Position numbers and translations under genes: made by a program. Positions 44,944 to 54,076 of a stretch of DNA of 64,000 nt are shown in pieces (the stretch's first letter is position 1; each line of letters begins with the position of its first letter). The stretch is from Rhodoferax sp. AJA081-3 (GTDB lineage: Bacteria; Pseudomonadota; Gammaproteobacteria; Burkholderiales; Burkholderiaceae_C). The DNA is taken from the NCBI RefSeq assembly GCF_017798165.1, contig NZ_CP059068.1, positions 3,038,001 to 3,102,000 on the forward strand, given 5' to 3'. The notes under the pieces are model-generated. The model worked only from the letters and a program-made list of their open reading frames with translations, ran no database searches and was not told the origin of the DNA.

Positions 44944-46068
44944 ATGCCCCGTCCGATACTCGCCACCATCCACACCCAGGCCTTCCGCCACAACCTGGAG
45001 CGCCTGCGCCGCGCTGCGCCCGATGCGCGTGTCTGGGCCGTGGTCAAGGCCAATGCTTATGGGCACGGCATTGAACGTGTCTTTGAAGGCATGCGCGGGG
45101 CCGACGGTTTTGCGCTGCTGGATTTCAACGAGGCACAACGTGTGCGCGACCTGGGCTGGCGCGGCCCCATCCTGCTGCTGGAGGGCGCTTTTGAACTGCG
45201 CGACCTTGAGCTGTGTTCACGCCTGGACCTTTGGCACACCGTGCACTGCGAAGCCCAAATTGACATGCTGGCCGCGCACAAGACCAATGTGCCGCAGCGG
45301 GTGTTCCTCAAGATGAACACCGGCATGAACCGCCTGGGTTTTGCACCCGAGCGTTACCGCTCGGCCTGGGCCCGGCTCAACGCCCTGCCGCAGGTAGACG
45401 AAATTTCACTGATGACCCATTTCAGCGACGCCGACGGCCCCAAAGGTGTGGCCGAACAAATGGCCATCTTCGCCCGCACCACCCGCGACCTGCCGGGCGA
45501 GCGCAGCCTTTCCAACAGCGCCGCCACGCTACGCCACACGGTGGACCCGGCCCAAGCCGAAGCCCAGCCCGACCAGGTGGTGGTGTCCGACTGGGTGCGC
45601 CCCGGCATCGCCATGTATGGCAGTGCGCCGGACTTCCCCGAACACAGTGCGGCCGACTGGGGCTTGCAGCCCACGATGACACTTGCTGCAAAAATCATAG
45701 CAACACAAGACCTGGCGATGGGGGCTAGCGTCGGATATGGCTCAAGCTTTCTGGCGCCAGAGGCCATGCGCATCGGTGTGGTGGCCTGTGGGTATGCCGA
45801 CGGTTACCCCCGCATCTGCCCCAGTGGCACCCCGGTGCTGGTGGATGGCGTGCGCACCCGCACGGTGGGCCGGGTCAGCATGGACATGATTACCGTGGAC
45901 CTGACCCCGGTGCCGCATGCCGGCGCGGGCAGTGTGGTCACCCTGTGGGGGACGGCCGCCAATGGCGCCGTATTGCCCATCGACGAGGTAGCGGCCCGCG
46001 CCCAGACGGTGGGGTATGAGCTGATGTGTGGCCTGGCACAGCGTGTGCCGGTCGAGGTGGCTGTATGA
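44944..46068 (+). CDS. alr: Alanine racemase
   Basis: A 374-residue PLP enzyme that converts L- to D-alanine for peptidoglycan. It has the PLP-lysine motif [10 protein letters not shown] (K35), [27 protein letters not shown], the catalytic-Tyr region [18 protein letters not shown] and [12 protein letters not shown]. The segment [15 protein letters not shown] is encoded within a copy of the dispersed GGGGGCTAG repeat. Its stop overlaps the next gene by ATGA. Confidence 0.95.
   Translation: MPRPILATIHTQAFRHNLERLRRAAPDARVWAVVKANAYGHGIERVFEGMRGADGFALLDFNEAQRVRDLGWRGPILLLEGAFELRDLELCSRLDLWHTVHCEAQIDMLAAHKTNVPQRVFLKMNTGMNRLGFAPERYRSAWARLNALPQVDEISLMTHFSDADGPKGVAEQMAIFARTTRDLPGERSLSNSAATLRHTVDPAQAEAQPDQVVVSDWVRPGIAMYGSAPDFPEHSAADWGLQPTMTLAAKIIATQDLAMGASVGYGSSFLAPEAMRIGVVACGYADGYPRICPSGTPVLVDGVRTRTVGRVSMDMITVDLTPVPHAGAGSVVTLWGTAANGAVLPIDEVAARAQTVGYELMCGLAQRVPVEVAV
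45682..45730 (+). repeat. GGGGGCTAG dispersed repeat, copy 4 (inside alr)
   Basis: GCTGCAAAAATCATAGC, then GATGGGGGCTAGCG, in the alr coding sequence and in the same frame as the glcE copy (Ala ... Ile-Ala ... Gly-Ala). It is more diverged than copies 2 and 3. Confidence 0.5.
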
Positions 46069-47276
46069 AATACGTACCCATCCCGGTGGCCCTGCTGGAG
46101 ATTGGCAAACCGCTGCCCGTGGATATCTGGAGCGCCAGCGGCCAGCTGCTGCTGCGCAAGGGGCAGCCCATCACCTCGGAAGACCACCGCGAAAAGCTGC
46201 ACGCCCACAATGCCTCCAGCCTGCCGGCCGACGCCTACGCCTGGCAGCGCAGCTACGAGCGCATGGTGCACGCCATGCTGAGTGCGGGTGCCGATGTGCA
46301 ATCCATCAGCCGGGCACCCATGCCTAGCGAGATCCGGGAAAGCGACTATGTGGTGGGCGAACAGCTCAACGGCGGCTGGCTGGACCTGCAGGAGGTGTTG
46401 CGCGGCATCCTGTACCAGGGCGGCCTGGCCATCAACCCACTGGAGCGCTTGGTGGGGCTGGAGAAAAAGGCCTTGGCGCTGCTGGCCGCCGACACGGATG
46501 ACAGCCTGTTCTGCCTGTTCCAGGCCCTGGCCGACACGGCCCAGGGTTATAGCGCCACCCATGCCCTGTTGTGTGCCGTGGTCTGCCATATCACGTCAAA
46601 CAAACTGGCGGTAGCCCAGCCACAGCAGCAAGCTTTGTTCACCGCTGCCCTGCTGATGAATATCGGCATGGCACGCGACCAGGACAGCCTGGCCCGCCAA
46701 AACACGGCGCCCACCGCCTGGCAACGCACACTGATCCAGGAACACCCCGAAAAAAGCGTCGCCATCCTGCAAGGTTTTGGCGTTGACGACCCCGAGGTGC
46801 TGGACATCGTGCGCTGGCACCACGCACCCGATGCGCCCCAGGGCCTGCCCAGCACCCTGACGGCGCGCCGCGTGTTGGCCATGGCCGACAGCTTTGTCGC
46901 CAAGATGGCGGGGCGCAAGACCCGTGCATCGTTATCCCCGTTAAAAGCCGTCAAGTCCATGGTGATGGGTGCGGAGGGTGTGACACAGGGCATTGCCTCG
47001 GCCATGGCCCAGGCAGCGGGCTTTTACCCGCCCGGCACCTACGTGAAGCTGGCCAATGGTGAAACCGCTCTGTCCGTGCAGCGTGGCGAACGTGCCAACA
47101 CACCCTGGGTCATCCCCGTACTGGACAAAGACGGTGTGGCCATCGCCAAACACCTGTGCAAACAAACCACAACCCCGGCCACCACGATTGCCGCCGCCGT
47201 GTCGGCCGAGTCCATGCGGGTCACGCTCAGCGTGGACAAGGTGCGCAAGGCGCGGTTGGGCATCAAGGGTCTGTAG
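46065..47276 (+). CDS. Degenerate HD-GYP-like protein
   Basis: A 403-residue protein. The N-terminal 80 residues resemble the DUF3391-like front domain of HD-GYP proteins ([31 protein letters not shown]). The core has the helical HD-GYP layout, but metal ligands are lost: the usual LLHDIGK reads LLMNIGM, and the HHE...GYP motif is reduced to [13 protein letters not shown]. It is therefore unlikely to hydrolyse cyclic-di-GMP and may act as a binding or scaffold protein. It overlaps alr by ATGA, and its stop lies inside the LexA-type box of radA. Confidence 0.72.
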   Translation: MKYVPIPVALLEIGKPLPVDIWSASGQLLLRKGQPITSEDHREKLHAHNASSLPADAYAWQRSYERMVHAMLSAGADVQSISRAPMPSEIRESDYVVGEQLNGGWLDLQEVLRGILYQGGLAINPLERLVGLEKKALALLAADTDDSLFCLFQALADTAQGYSATHALLCAVVCHITSNKLAVAQPQQQALFTAALLMNIGMARDQDSLARQNTAPTAWQRTLIQEHPEKSVAILQGFGVDDPEVLDIVRWHHAPDAPQGLPSTLTARRVLAMADSFVAKMAGRKTRASLSPLKAVKSMVMGAEGVTQGIASAMAQAAGFYPPGTYVKLANGETALSVQRGERANTPWVIPVLDKDGVAIAKHLCKQTTTPATTIAAAVSAESMRVTLSVDKVRKARLGIKGL

Positions 47277-47286
47277 TTTTATACAG
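47271..47286. promoter_or_regulatory. LexA (SOS) box upstream of radA
   Basis: CTGTAGTTTTATACAG is a CTGT-N8-ACAG palindrome, followed by TA, and matches the proteobacterial LexA consensus CTG-N10-CAG. It is centred 20 bases before the radA ATG and overlaps the stop of the preceding gene. The inner AT-rich stretch could also serve as a -10 region. Confidence 0.65.
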
Positions 47287-47298
47287 TAACATGGTGGC

Positions 47299-48690
47299 AT
47301 GGCCAAAGAGAAAACCGTTTACACCTGCACCGAATGCGGCGGCACCAGCCCCAAATGGCTGGGCAAATGCCCCAGCTGCGCGGCCTGGAACACGCTGATT
47401 GAGTCGGTCGCCGAATCGGCCGCACCGGCCAAAAACCGCTACACCTCGCAATTCCAGGCTTTGGCCAAGACGGCCGAAGTGGCGGTGCTGGCCGACATCG
47501 AAGCCAACGATGTGCAACGCACACCCACCGGCCAGGACGAGCTGGACCGCGTGCTGGGCGGCGGCATGGTGGAAGGCGCGGTGGTGCTGATTGGTGGCGA
47601 CCCCGGCATTGGCAAGTCCACGTTGCTGTTGCAGGCGCTGGATTCCTTGCAGCGCAGCGGCCAATCCACTTTGTATGTCACCGGGGAAGAAAGCGGCGCC
47701 CAAGTTGCCTTGCGTTCGCGCCGGCTGGGGCTGGATGCCTCCCAGGTCAAGGTGCTGGCCGAGATCCAGTTGGACAAGATACTGGCCACCATCGACAGCC
47801 TGCAGCCAGATGTGGCAGTCATCGATTCCATCCAGACCGTGTATTCCGATCAGCTGACATCCGCCCCCGGCTCGGTGGCCCAGGTGCGCGAATGTGCGGC
47901 CCACCTGACGCGTTGCGCCAAGTCCAGCGGCACGGCCATCGTGCTGGTCGGCCATGTGACCAAAGAGGGCGCACTGGCCGGGCCCCGCGTGCTGGAGCAC
48001 ATGGTGGACACGGTGCTGTATTTCGAAGGGGAAACGCACAGCAGCTTCCGCCTGGTGCGGGCCATCAAGAACCGTTTTGGCGCCGTCAACGAGATCGGCG
48101 TGTTTGCGATGACCGAGAAGGGGCTCAAGGGCGTCAGCAACCCCAGCGCGATTTTTCTGAGCCAGCACACCGAGCCCGTTCCGGGCAGCTGTGTCATGGT
48201 CACGCTGGAGGGCACACGCCCGCTGCTGGTGGAGATACAAGCCCTGGTGGACAGCGGCGGTCCCTCGCCCCGGCGCCTGAGCGTGGGCCTGGACCGCGAC
48301 CGCCTGGCCATGCTGCTGGCGGTGCTGCACCGCCATGCCGGTGTGGCCTGTATGGACCAGGATGTGTTTGTTAACGCGGTGGGGGGGGTGCGTATCAACG
48401 AGCCCGCGGCCGATCTGGCGGTGCTGCTGGCCATTACCTCCAGCCTGCGCGGCAAGCCGCTGCCCAAGGGCTTTTTTGCGTTTGGTGAGGTGGGGCTGGC
48501 CGGCGAAGTGCGCCCGGCGCCGCGCGGCCAGGAGCGCCTGAAAGAAGCCGCCAAGCTGGGCTTTACCGTGGCCATTGTGCCCAAGGCGAATGCGCCCAAG
48601 AAGTCTGGTGGCAAGGAGTTTGAAGGGCTGACCATCCACGCCGTAGACCGGGTGGAGCAGGCCATGGACATCGTGCGCGGACTCGGTTGA
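47299..48690 (+). CDS. radA: DNA repair protein RadA
   Basis: A 463-residue RadA/Sms protein: N-terminal zinc finger (YTCTECGGTSPKWLGKCPSC), RecA-like ATPase with Walker A GGDPGIGKSTLLL, VAVIDSIQTVYSD Walker B, the family motif KNRFG, and a C-terminal Lon-protease-like domain (GGVRINEPAADLAVLLAIT, FAFGEVGLAGEVRP). It acts in branch migration of recombination intermediates and in transformation. A LexA-box match lies at its start. With comM broken in this strain, RadA is the remaining recognisable helicase of this kind in the window. Confidence 0.95.
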   Translation: MAKEKTVYTCTECGGTSPKWLGKCPSCAAWNTLIESVAESAAPAKNRYTSQFQALAKTAEVAVLADIEANDVQRTPTGQDELDRVLGGGMVEGAVVLIGGDPGIGKSTLLLQALDSLQRSGQSTLYVTGEESGAQVALRSRRLGLDASQVKVLAEIQLDKILATIDSLQPDVAVIDSIQTVYSDQLTSAPGSVAQVRECAAHLTRCAKSSGTAIVLVGHVTKEGALAGPRVLEHMVDTVLYFEGETHSSFRLVRAIKNRFGAVNEIGVFAMTEKGLKGVSNPSAIFLSQHTEPVPGSCVMVTLEGTRPLLVEIQALVDSGGPSPRRLSVGLDRDRLAMLLAVLHRHAGVACMDQDVFVNAVGGVRINEPAADLAVLLAITSSLRGKPLPKGFFAFGEVGLAGEVRPAPRGQERLKEAAKLGFTVAIVPKANAPKKSGGKEFEGLTIHAVDRVEQAMDIVRGLG

Positions 48691-48696
48691 TCAACC

Positions 48697-49116
48697 ATGC
48701 AATTTCCACCACTTCAAAAATATCCGGTTCTGACCCGCGCCGTGGTGCTGCTGGTGCTGGCTGGCATTGGTGTGATGGCCTATCGGGCCTATGGCTGGGG
48801 CGGCATCGCGCTGGCAACCGGCGGCCTGGTGATGTGGGTGCTAATGCACATGAGCCGCATGTTGGTTGTGTTGCGGCGCACCACGCAGCGACCCGTGGGC
48901 ACCGTGGCCAGCGCCGTGATGCTGCATGCACGCCTGGCGCGGGGCATGGCACTGTTGCAGGTGTTGGCGCTGACACAGGCCCTGGGGCAAAGGGTGGACG
49001 ATGCGGACACACCACCCGACCACGAAAGCTACCTGTGGACCGATGCATCACAAGCCACGGTGCGCTGCAGCTTTGCCCACGGCAAACTGGTGCATTGGGA
49101 ATTGCAGCGGCCCTGA
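48697..49116 (+). CDS. Small membrane protein of unknown function
   Basis: A 139-residue protein with two transmembrane helices in the first 55 residues (TRAVVLLVLAGIGVMAYRAY and IALATGGLVMWVLMHMS), followed by a soluble part ending WTDASQATVRCSFAHGKLVHWELQRP. I do not recognise a family. It starts six bases after the radA stop, and ilvE follows 90 bases later, so it is probably co-transcribed with radA. Confidence 0.65.
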   Translation: MQFPPLQKYPVLTRAVVLLVLAGIGVMAYRAYGWGGIALATGGLVMWVLMHMSRMLVVLRRTTQRPVGTVASAVMLHARLARGMALLQVLALTQALGQRVDDADTPPDHESYLWTDASQATVRCSFAHGKLVHWELQRP

Positions 49117-49205
49117 GACGCCTTGTCGGTGCGGCCTGGGCAGAGCATCCCCCCAGTCGTAAAATCGGTGTTTCTTCCCACGACCCTGACCCCAAGGAAC
49201 CCGCC

Positions 49206-50162
49206 ATGAGCCTGCAACCCCCTTCAATGTCCGACCGCGATGGAAAAATCTGGATGGATGGCCAGATGGTGGACTGGCGCGACGCCAAGATCCACGTGCT
49301 GAGCCACACCCTGCACTATGGCTGCGGCGCGTTTGAGGGTGTGCGCGCCTACAAGGGCGTCAACGGCACGGCCATCTTCCGCTTGGAAGAACACACCGAA
49401 CGACTGTTCAACAGCGCCAAGATATTGCGCATGAAGATCCCGTTCACGCAGGCGCAGGTGAACGAAGCGCAGTGCGCGGTGATACGCGAAAACAAGCTTG
49501 AATCCGGCTACCTGCGCCCGCTGACCTGGATTGGCGACAAGAAGCTGGGCGTCTCGCCCAAGGGCAACACCATCCACCTGATGGTTGCCGCCTGGCCATG
49601 GGGTGCCTACCTGGGCGAAGAAGGCATGAAACGCGGTATTCGTGTCAAGATCTCCAGCTACACCCGCCACCACGTCAACATCACCATGACCCAGGCCAAG
49701 GCGGTGTCCAACTACACCAACTCCATCCTGGCCAACATGGAAGCCACCGATGACGGGTACGACGAAGCCATGCTGCTGGACGCCAATGGTTTTGTGTCTG
49801 AAGGCGCGGGCGAGAACCTGTTTGTGGTCAAAAACGGCGTGGTCTACACCCCCGATTTGTCGGCCGGCGCTCTGAACGGCATCACCCGCAACACCGTGAT
49901 GCACATCTGCCAAGACCTGGGGCTGGAGCTGGTGCAAAAACGCATCACCCGTGACGAGGTCTATATCTGCGACGAGGCCTTCTTCACCGGCACCGCCGCA
50001 GAAGTGACACCCATCCGCGAGCTGGACCGCATCGAACTGGGCAAAGACGACTATGTAGGTTCGCGTGGCCCCATCACCGAAAAAATCCAATCGGCCTTCT
50101 TTGACATCGTCAACGGCCGCAACCCCAAATACGCCCATTGGCTCACGAAAGTCTCGTCATGA
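49206..50162 (+). CDS. ilvE: Branched-chain amino acid aminotransferase
   Basis: A 318-residue class IV PLP aminotransferase. Visible: DGKIWMDGQMVDWRDAKIHVLSHTLHYGCGAFEGVRAY, QAKAVSNYTNSILANMEA with the PLP Lys, GFVSEGAGENLFVVKNGV, and FFTGTAAEVTPI. It makes leucine, isoleucine and valine from their keto acids with glutamate. The stop overlaps the next small gene (ATGA), a conserved arrangement in Burkholderiales. Confidence 0.94.
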   Translation: MSLQPPSMSDRDGKIWMDGQMVDWRDAKIHVLSHTLHYGCGAFEGVRAYKGVNGTAIFRLEEHTERLFNSAKILRMKIPFTQAQVNEAQCAVIRENKLESGYLRPLTWIGDKKLGVSPKGNTIHLMVAAWPWGAYLGEEGMKRGIRVKISSYTRHHVNITMTQAKAVSNYTNSILANMEATDDGYDEAMLLDANGFVSEGAGENLFVVKNGVVYTPDLSAGALNGITRNTVMHICQDLGLELVQKRITRDEVYICDEAFFTGTAAEVTPIRELDRIELGKDDYVGSRGPITEKIQSAFFDIVNGRNPKYAHWLTKVSS

Positions 50163-50365
50163 AATCCGCTACCGTTGAACTACTCGCCAAAGACCTGAAC
50201 CACCAGGGCGGCGTGTTTTGCCCCAGCCCCCTGGCCCAGATGAAAACTTGGGACACGCACCCCAAGGTCTACCTGGATGTCGGCCACTCTGGCGAAGCCA
50301 AGTGCCCGTATTGCAGCACGGTGTACCGCCTAAAAGCAGGCGAGCACTTCTCCTCGGGTCACTGA
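50159..50365 (+). CDS. zf-CHCC zinc-finger protein
   Basis: A 68-residue protein with an N-terminal Cys in GGVFCPSP, a His in YLDVGHSGEAKCPYCSTVYRL, and the CPYC pair, giving the C-H-C-C zinc site of the zf-CHCC family (related to the mitochondrial complex I accessory subunit). Its ATG overlaps the ilvE stop and waaF follows 13 bases later, so it belongs to this operon. Its precise job in bacteria is not known. Confidence 0.88.
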   Translation: MKSATVELLAKDLNHQGGVFCPSPLAQMKTWDTHPKVYLDVGHSGEAKCPYCSTVYRLKAGEHFSSGH

Positions 50366-50378
50366 TCCACGCCACCGG

Positions 50379-51389
50379 ATGACCCGCTCCCTGGTCATCG
50401 CCCCGCAATGGATAGGCGATGCGGTCATGACCGAACCGTTGCTGCGCCGCCTGCGGGCGCGCGGCGAGAGCCTCACGGTGGGCGCCCTGCCCTGGGTGGC
50501 ACCGGTCTACCGCGCCATGCCAGAGGTGGTTGACGCGGTCATAGAACTGCCTTTTGCCCATGGCGGACTGCAATGGAAAGAACGCCGCAGCCTCGCCCGC
50601 GCATTGCGAGGGCAGTTTGATGTGGCCTATGTTTGCCCCAACTCCTTCAAAAGCGCCTTGCTGCCCTGGTGGGCCGGCATCCCCAAACGGGTGGGCTACC
50701 ACGGCGAGTCGCGTTATGGGGTGCTGAACCAGCGCCTGCCCAATCCCCCGGACGGACACCGCCCACCCATGGTGGCGTTTTACTCGGCCTTGAGCGGGGA
50801 AACCGGTACCGCGCAAGATCGCCCCCAATTGCAGCTGGACCCCATCAAGGTGGATGCAGCACTGGCCGGCATGCATTTGCAACGCCAGGGCTACTACGTA
50901 TTCGCCCCCGGCGCGGAGTACGGTCCAGCCAAACGCTGGCCGGCACGTCACTTCGCGGTGCTGGCCGAACAATTGAATCTGCCGGTGGTGTTACTCGGCT
51001 CTTCCAAGGAATCGGCACTGTGTGCGGAGATCACCCGCACCGTGAACGCGGCACAACCGGGCCAGTGCCTGGACTGGTCCGGGCGGACGTCGCTGGACCA
51101 CGCGCTGGCCGCCATTTCTGCGTCCAAGGCCATGGTCAGCAACGATTCGGGGTTGATGCATGTGGCAGCGGCCTTTGGCCTGCCGCAGGTGGCGCTGTTT
51201 GGTTCGTCCAGCCCCTTGCACACACCGCCGCTGAATCCGCAGGCCCATGTGATCTGGCTCAAGAACGATCCGGGGTATGTGCCGGCGCTGGACTGTGCGC
51301 CCTGTTTCGAACGGGAATGCCCTTTGGGCCACACCCGTTGCCTGGTGGACCTGACGCCTGACGACGTGCTTCACCTCGTACAACCCTAG
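50379..51389 (+). CDS. waaF: LPS heptosyltransferase II
   Basis: A 336-residue GT9 glycosyltransferase: MTRSLVIAPQWIGDAVMTEPLLRRLR opening, GYHGESRYGVLN, FAPGAEYGPAKRWPARHFA (acceptor/donor loop), VVLLGSSKES, SNDSGLMHVAAAFGLPQVALFGSSSPLHTPPL, and a Cys-rich end CAPCFERECPLGHTRCL as in WaaF. It adds the second heptose to the LPS inner core. It closes the ilvE operon and is followed by a terminator. Confidence 0.93.
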   Translation: MTRSLVIAPQWIGDAVMTEPLLRRLRARGESLTVGALPWVAPVYRAMPEVVDAVIELPFAHGGLQWKERRSLARALRGQFDVAYVCPNSFKSALLPWWAGIPKRVGYHGESRYGVLNQRLPNPPDGHRPPMVAFYSALSGETGTAQDRPQLQLDPIKVDAALAGMHLQRQGYYVFAPGAEYGPAKRWPARHFAVLAEQLNLPVVLLGSSKESALCAEITRTVNAAQPGQCLDWSGRTSLDHALAAISASKAMVSNDSGLMHVAAAFGLPQVALFGSSSPLHTPPLNPQAHVIWLKNDPGYVPALDCAPCFERECPLGHTRCLVDLTPDDVLHLVQP

Positions 51390-51403
51390 ACCGTTTCAGC
51401 CAT

Positions 51404-51431
51404 AAAAAAACCACCCGAAGGTGGTTTTTTT
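51404..51431. terminator. Bidirectional terminator between waaF and tonB
   Basis: AAAAAAACCACC, a CGAA loop, then GGTGGTTTTTTT: a perfect 12-bp stem with A and T runs on either side, serving both converging genes. Confidence 0.92.
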
Positions 51432-51448
51432 ATTGGGCGGGGTTCGCC

Positions 51449-52117
51449 TTATTCGAGCTTGAAAACAAACTCTTGTGTTGCCAGCAGCTCGCCGCTGCCA
51501 GCACCGGTGCACTTGTACTGCATCATCGCAGCCTTGACAGCCGCGTGGAACACGCGCGGTCCGGACAGGATGGTCACGTCACGCACCACGCCGTCACGTA
51601 TCGCAGCCTGGGCCTTGACCACACCTTCGGTACCGTCCTGGGTTGCCTTGCGGGGCATCTCAGGGGCGACCTGGGTGGGGCAAGCGACCCGAATGTCTGA
51701 GCGGTTAGGCGCAGGTGCAGGCGGGGCAACCGGTGGTGGTGGCGGAGCAATCACAGCCGGTGTGGGCGGTGGTGCAGCAACCGACACAATAGCCGGGGCA
51801 GCAGACTCAACCGGTGGTGCCACGTCAGGTGGTGGCACAAACGGAGGAGGTGGTGCTTCAACCTTGGGCGCTTCAGGTGGTTTGATTTCCTTGGGCGGTG
51901 GCGGTGGTGGCGGTGGAATGATGACCTCCTGGATCACCACAGCTTCCAATGGCTTCTTGATGACTTTCAAGGCATCGTGGGCCGTACCGGAAATAAGGCC
52001 CCAGATCAGCACAACGTGCAAGGCGATAACAATGGCAATGCCCTTGTACCGCTTGGACGGGTCTTTCGGCCGGTAGACCGGGTGCAGACCAACCGTGTTC
52101 ATGTTGATTGTGGTCAT
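51449..52117 (-). CDS. tonB: TonB family energy transducer
   Basis: A 222-residue protein with a short cytoplasmic N-terminus, one transmembrane helix (GIAIVIALHVVLIWGLISG), a long Pro-rich spacer (IIPPPPPPPPKEIKPPEAPK) and a C-terminal TonB domain (EGVVKAQAAIRDGVVRDVTIL, FHAAVKAAMMQYKC). It transmits proton-motive energy to outer-membrane receptors. The start overlaps the exbD stop by ATGA. The operon reads exbB-exbD-exbD-tonB. Confidence 0.9.
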   Translation of the reverse strand: MTTINMNTVGLHPVYRPKDPSKRYKGIAIVIALHVVLIWGLISGTAHDALKVIKKPLEAVVIQEVIIPPPPPPPPKEIKPPEAPKVEAPPPPFVPPPDVAPPVESAAPAIVSVAAPPPTPAVIAPPPPPVAPPAPAPNRSDIRVACPTQVAPEMPRKATQDGTEGVVKAQAAIRDGVVRDVTILSGPRVFHAAVKAAMMQYKCTGAGSGELLATQEFVFKLE

Positions 52118-52539
52118 TGGACGAACTGCTCGCTTCCGATCACCGCCATCTTGGTCAAGCCTTTGCGCTTGGAGGCAGACAAGACATTGGCGAACACCGC
52201 ATAAGACGACGACTTGTTGGGCCGGATGTGCACCTCGGGTTGCGCGGCCTGTTGGCTCACGGTTTCCATGTTGACATCCAGCTCTGCCGCAGACACCGGC
52301 AAACCTTGCCAATACACGATGCTGTTTTCGTCGATATCAATCTGGATTTTTTCAGGCTTGATATTGTTGGTGGGTGGTGTGCCCACTGGCATATCCAGGC
52401 TGACCGCGTGCAACTGGATGGGGATGGTGATGATCAGCATCACCAACAACACCAACATCACGTCAATCAAGGGCGTGGTGTTGATGTCCATCAGTACTTC
52501 GAAGTCGCCTGAGCCAGAGCTTCCTACATTCATAGACAT
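52114..52539 (-). CDS. exbD: ExbD/TolR family protein, second copy
   Basis: A 141-residue protein with one transmembrane helix and the conserved Asp in INTTPLIDVMLVLLVMLIITIP, then a periplasmic domain with EVHIRPNKSSSYAVFANVL. ExbD works with ExbB to form the proton channel that energises TonB. AGGAGG precedes the ATG by eight bases. It is the later of two tandem exbD genes. Confidence 0.92.
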   Translation of the reverse strand: MSMNVGSSGSGDFEVLMDINTTPLIDVMLVLLVMLIITIPIQLHAVSLDMPVGTPPTNNIKPEKIQIDIDENSIVYWQGLPVSAAELDVNMETVSQQAAQPEVHIRPNKSSSYAVFANVLSASKRKGLTKMAVIGSEQFVQ

Positions 52540-52563
52540 ATTGCTATTCCTCCTGGCAGGGCT

Positions 52564-52995
52564 TTAACCGCCCAAAGCTGGCGGTTCAGTGATGAACGCC
52601 ACTTTGACGATGCCCGCACGCTGGCATGCATAAAGAATCTTGCCAACACCTTCGTATCGGGAAGCCATATCGCCGCGAATCTGTACCTCAGGTTGCGGCT
52701 TGACGGTCGAAACCTTCTTCAGTTTGTCGACCAATGCTTCCACATTGGCCACCTTCTGGTCGTACCAGAAGATGCCGCCTGCGGTGTCAACCGAAATAAT
52801 GATGTTTTCTGGTTTGGTTTCCCGAACCTCTACCCGTTCTTTGGGCAGGGTCACGGGAATCGAGGTTGTGACGACGGGAATGGTGATCAGGAAAATGATC
52901 AACATCACCAACATCACGTCCACCAGGGGTGTCGTGTTAATGGCTGATATGACGGCGTCTTCTTCGCCGTCAATACTGCCTACGTTCATGGACAT
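52564..52995 (-). CDS. exbD: ExbD/TolR family protein, first copy
   Basis: A 143-residue paralogue of the next gene, starting with the same MSMNVGS. It has INTTPLVDVMLVMLIIFLITIP with the proton-carrying Asp and the periplasmic motif EVQIRGDMASRYEGVGKILY. Two different ExbD proteins with one ExbB is a known arrangement (for example in Xanthomonas), where the second is needed for certain substrates. Confidence 0.92.
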   Translation of the reverse strand: MSMNVGSIDGEEDAVISAINTTPLVDVMLVMLIIFLITIPVVTTSIPVTLPKERVEVRETKPENIIISVDTAGGIFWYDQKVANVEALVDKLKKVSTVKPQPEVQIRGDMASRYEGVGKILYACQRAGIVKVAFITEPPALGG

Positions 52996-53028
52996 AGAGC
53001 TAACTTTCTGCGCGTTTACCGCACGTGT

Positions 53029-53883
53029 TTAGCTCTTGGAAGCCGAACCCAACAGGACCGAGTGCAAATCGCTGCCGAAGCTACGGACGTCGTCCATGAC
53101 GGTCTTGTTGCGGGCGATCAGCCAGTTGTAGGCCAGAACGGCAGGAACGGCAACTGCCAGACCCAGGGCCGTCATGATCAGCGCGGAACCCACGGGGCCG
53201 GCCACCTTGTCGATGGAGGCTTGGCCGGACATACCGATTTGTGTCAAGGCGCCATAGATGCCCCACACCGTACCGAACAGACCCACGAATGGAGAAATCG
53301 AACCCACGGTAGCCAGGAAGGACAGGCCGCCTTGCATTTCGCGGTTCACGCGGTCCACGGAGCGCTGGATGCTCATGCTGATCCAGTCATTCAGGGGGAT
53401 GTGACCCATCAGGCCACCGTGCTTCTTGGTGGCTTCGACGCCAGCGGCGGCGATGAACTGGTAAGGGCTGTCCTTGTGCAGTGCGGCAGCACCTTGTGCA
53501 ACCGTACCCGCGCTCCAGAACTTTTCGGTGGCTTCGCGGGCGAACTTGCCGGCTTTGCGCTGCTCCAGCATCTTGATCGCCAGGATGTACCAGCTACCCA
53601 TGGACATGATGGCCAGGATGATCAACACACCCATGTCCACGGAGTGGGCGTTGTGCCACAGGGCGGCAATGCCGTAGGGATTGTCTGTTGTGCCTTCGGC
53701 CTTTTTGACTTCTGCGGCGGGAGCGGCAGGTGCAGCAGCGGGGTCAGCGGCCACTGCAGTAGATGCGGGAGCGGCGGTCTGGGCCATGGCGGAGGTAGAA
53801 ACACCAGCCACCGATACAACGGCCAGACTCAGGGTCAGGGCCCAGGCGCGGACCAACACTTTGAACTTTGTATGCACAATCAT
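53029..53883 (-). CDS. exbB: ExbB/TolQ family proton-channel protein
   Basis: A 284-residue protein: a signal-like hydrophobic N-terminus, an Ala/Pro linker, then three transmembrane helices (VLIILAIMSMGSWYILAIKML; FLATVGSISPFVGLFGTVWGIYGAL; LIMTALGLAVAVPAVLAYNWL) with the ExbB/MotA signature GLFGTVWGI. It forms the pentamer around ExbD. A TAAGGA lies just before the ATG at 53883. The long N-terminal extension is typical of the ExbB of this group of bacteria. Confidence 0.92.
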   Translation of the reverse strand: MIVHTKFKVLVRAWALTLSLAVVSVAGVSTSAMAQTAAPASTAVAADPAAAPAAPAAEVKKAEGTTDNPYGIAALWHNAHSVDMGVLIILAIMSMGSWYILAIKMLEQRKAGKFAREATEKFWSAGTVAQGAAALHKDSPYQFIAAAGVEATKKHGGLMGHIPLNDWISMSIQRSVDRVNREMQGGLSFLATVGSISPFVGLFGTVWGIYGALTQIGMSGQASIDKVAGPVGSALIMTALGLAVAVPAVLAYNWLIARNKTVMDDVRSFGSDLHSVLLGSASKS

Positions 53884-54076
53884 TTCCTTATAGAAAAAAT
53901 ACTAATGGCCGTCTGGATGCCGGGTCGGCACCCGCAGCACAGCGTCCGCGAACTGCTAAACTGAAAGACGGCTATTGTAATTTGCCCGAGTGGCGCTTTG
54001 TACCTGGGTTACGGAACTCCACTTAGCGTTTTCGCTATCAGGGTTTCCACCAGATTACACCTCTAAGGCAACGTCC

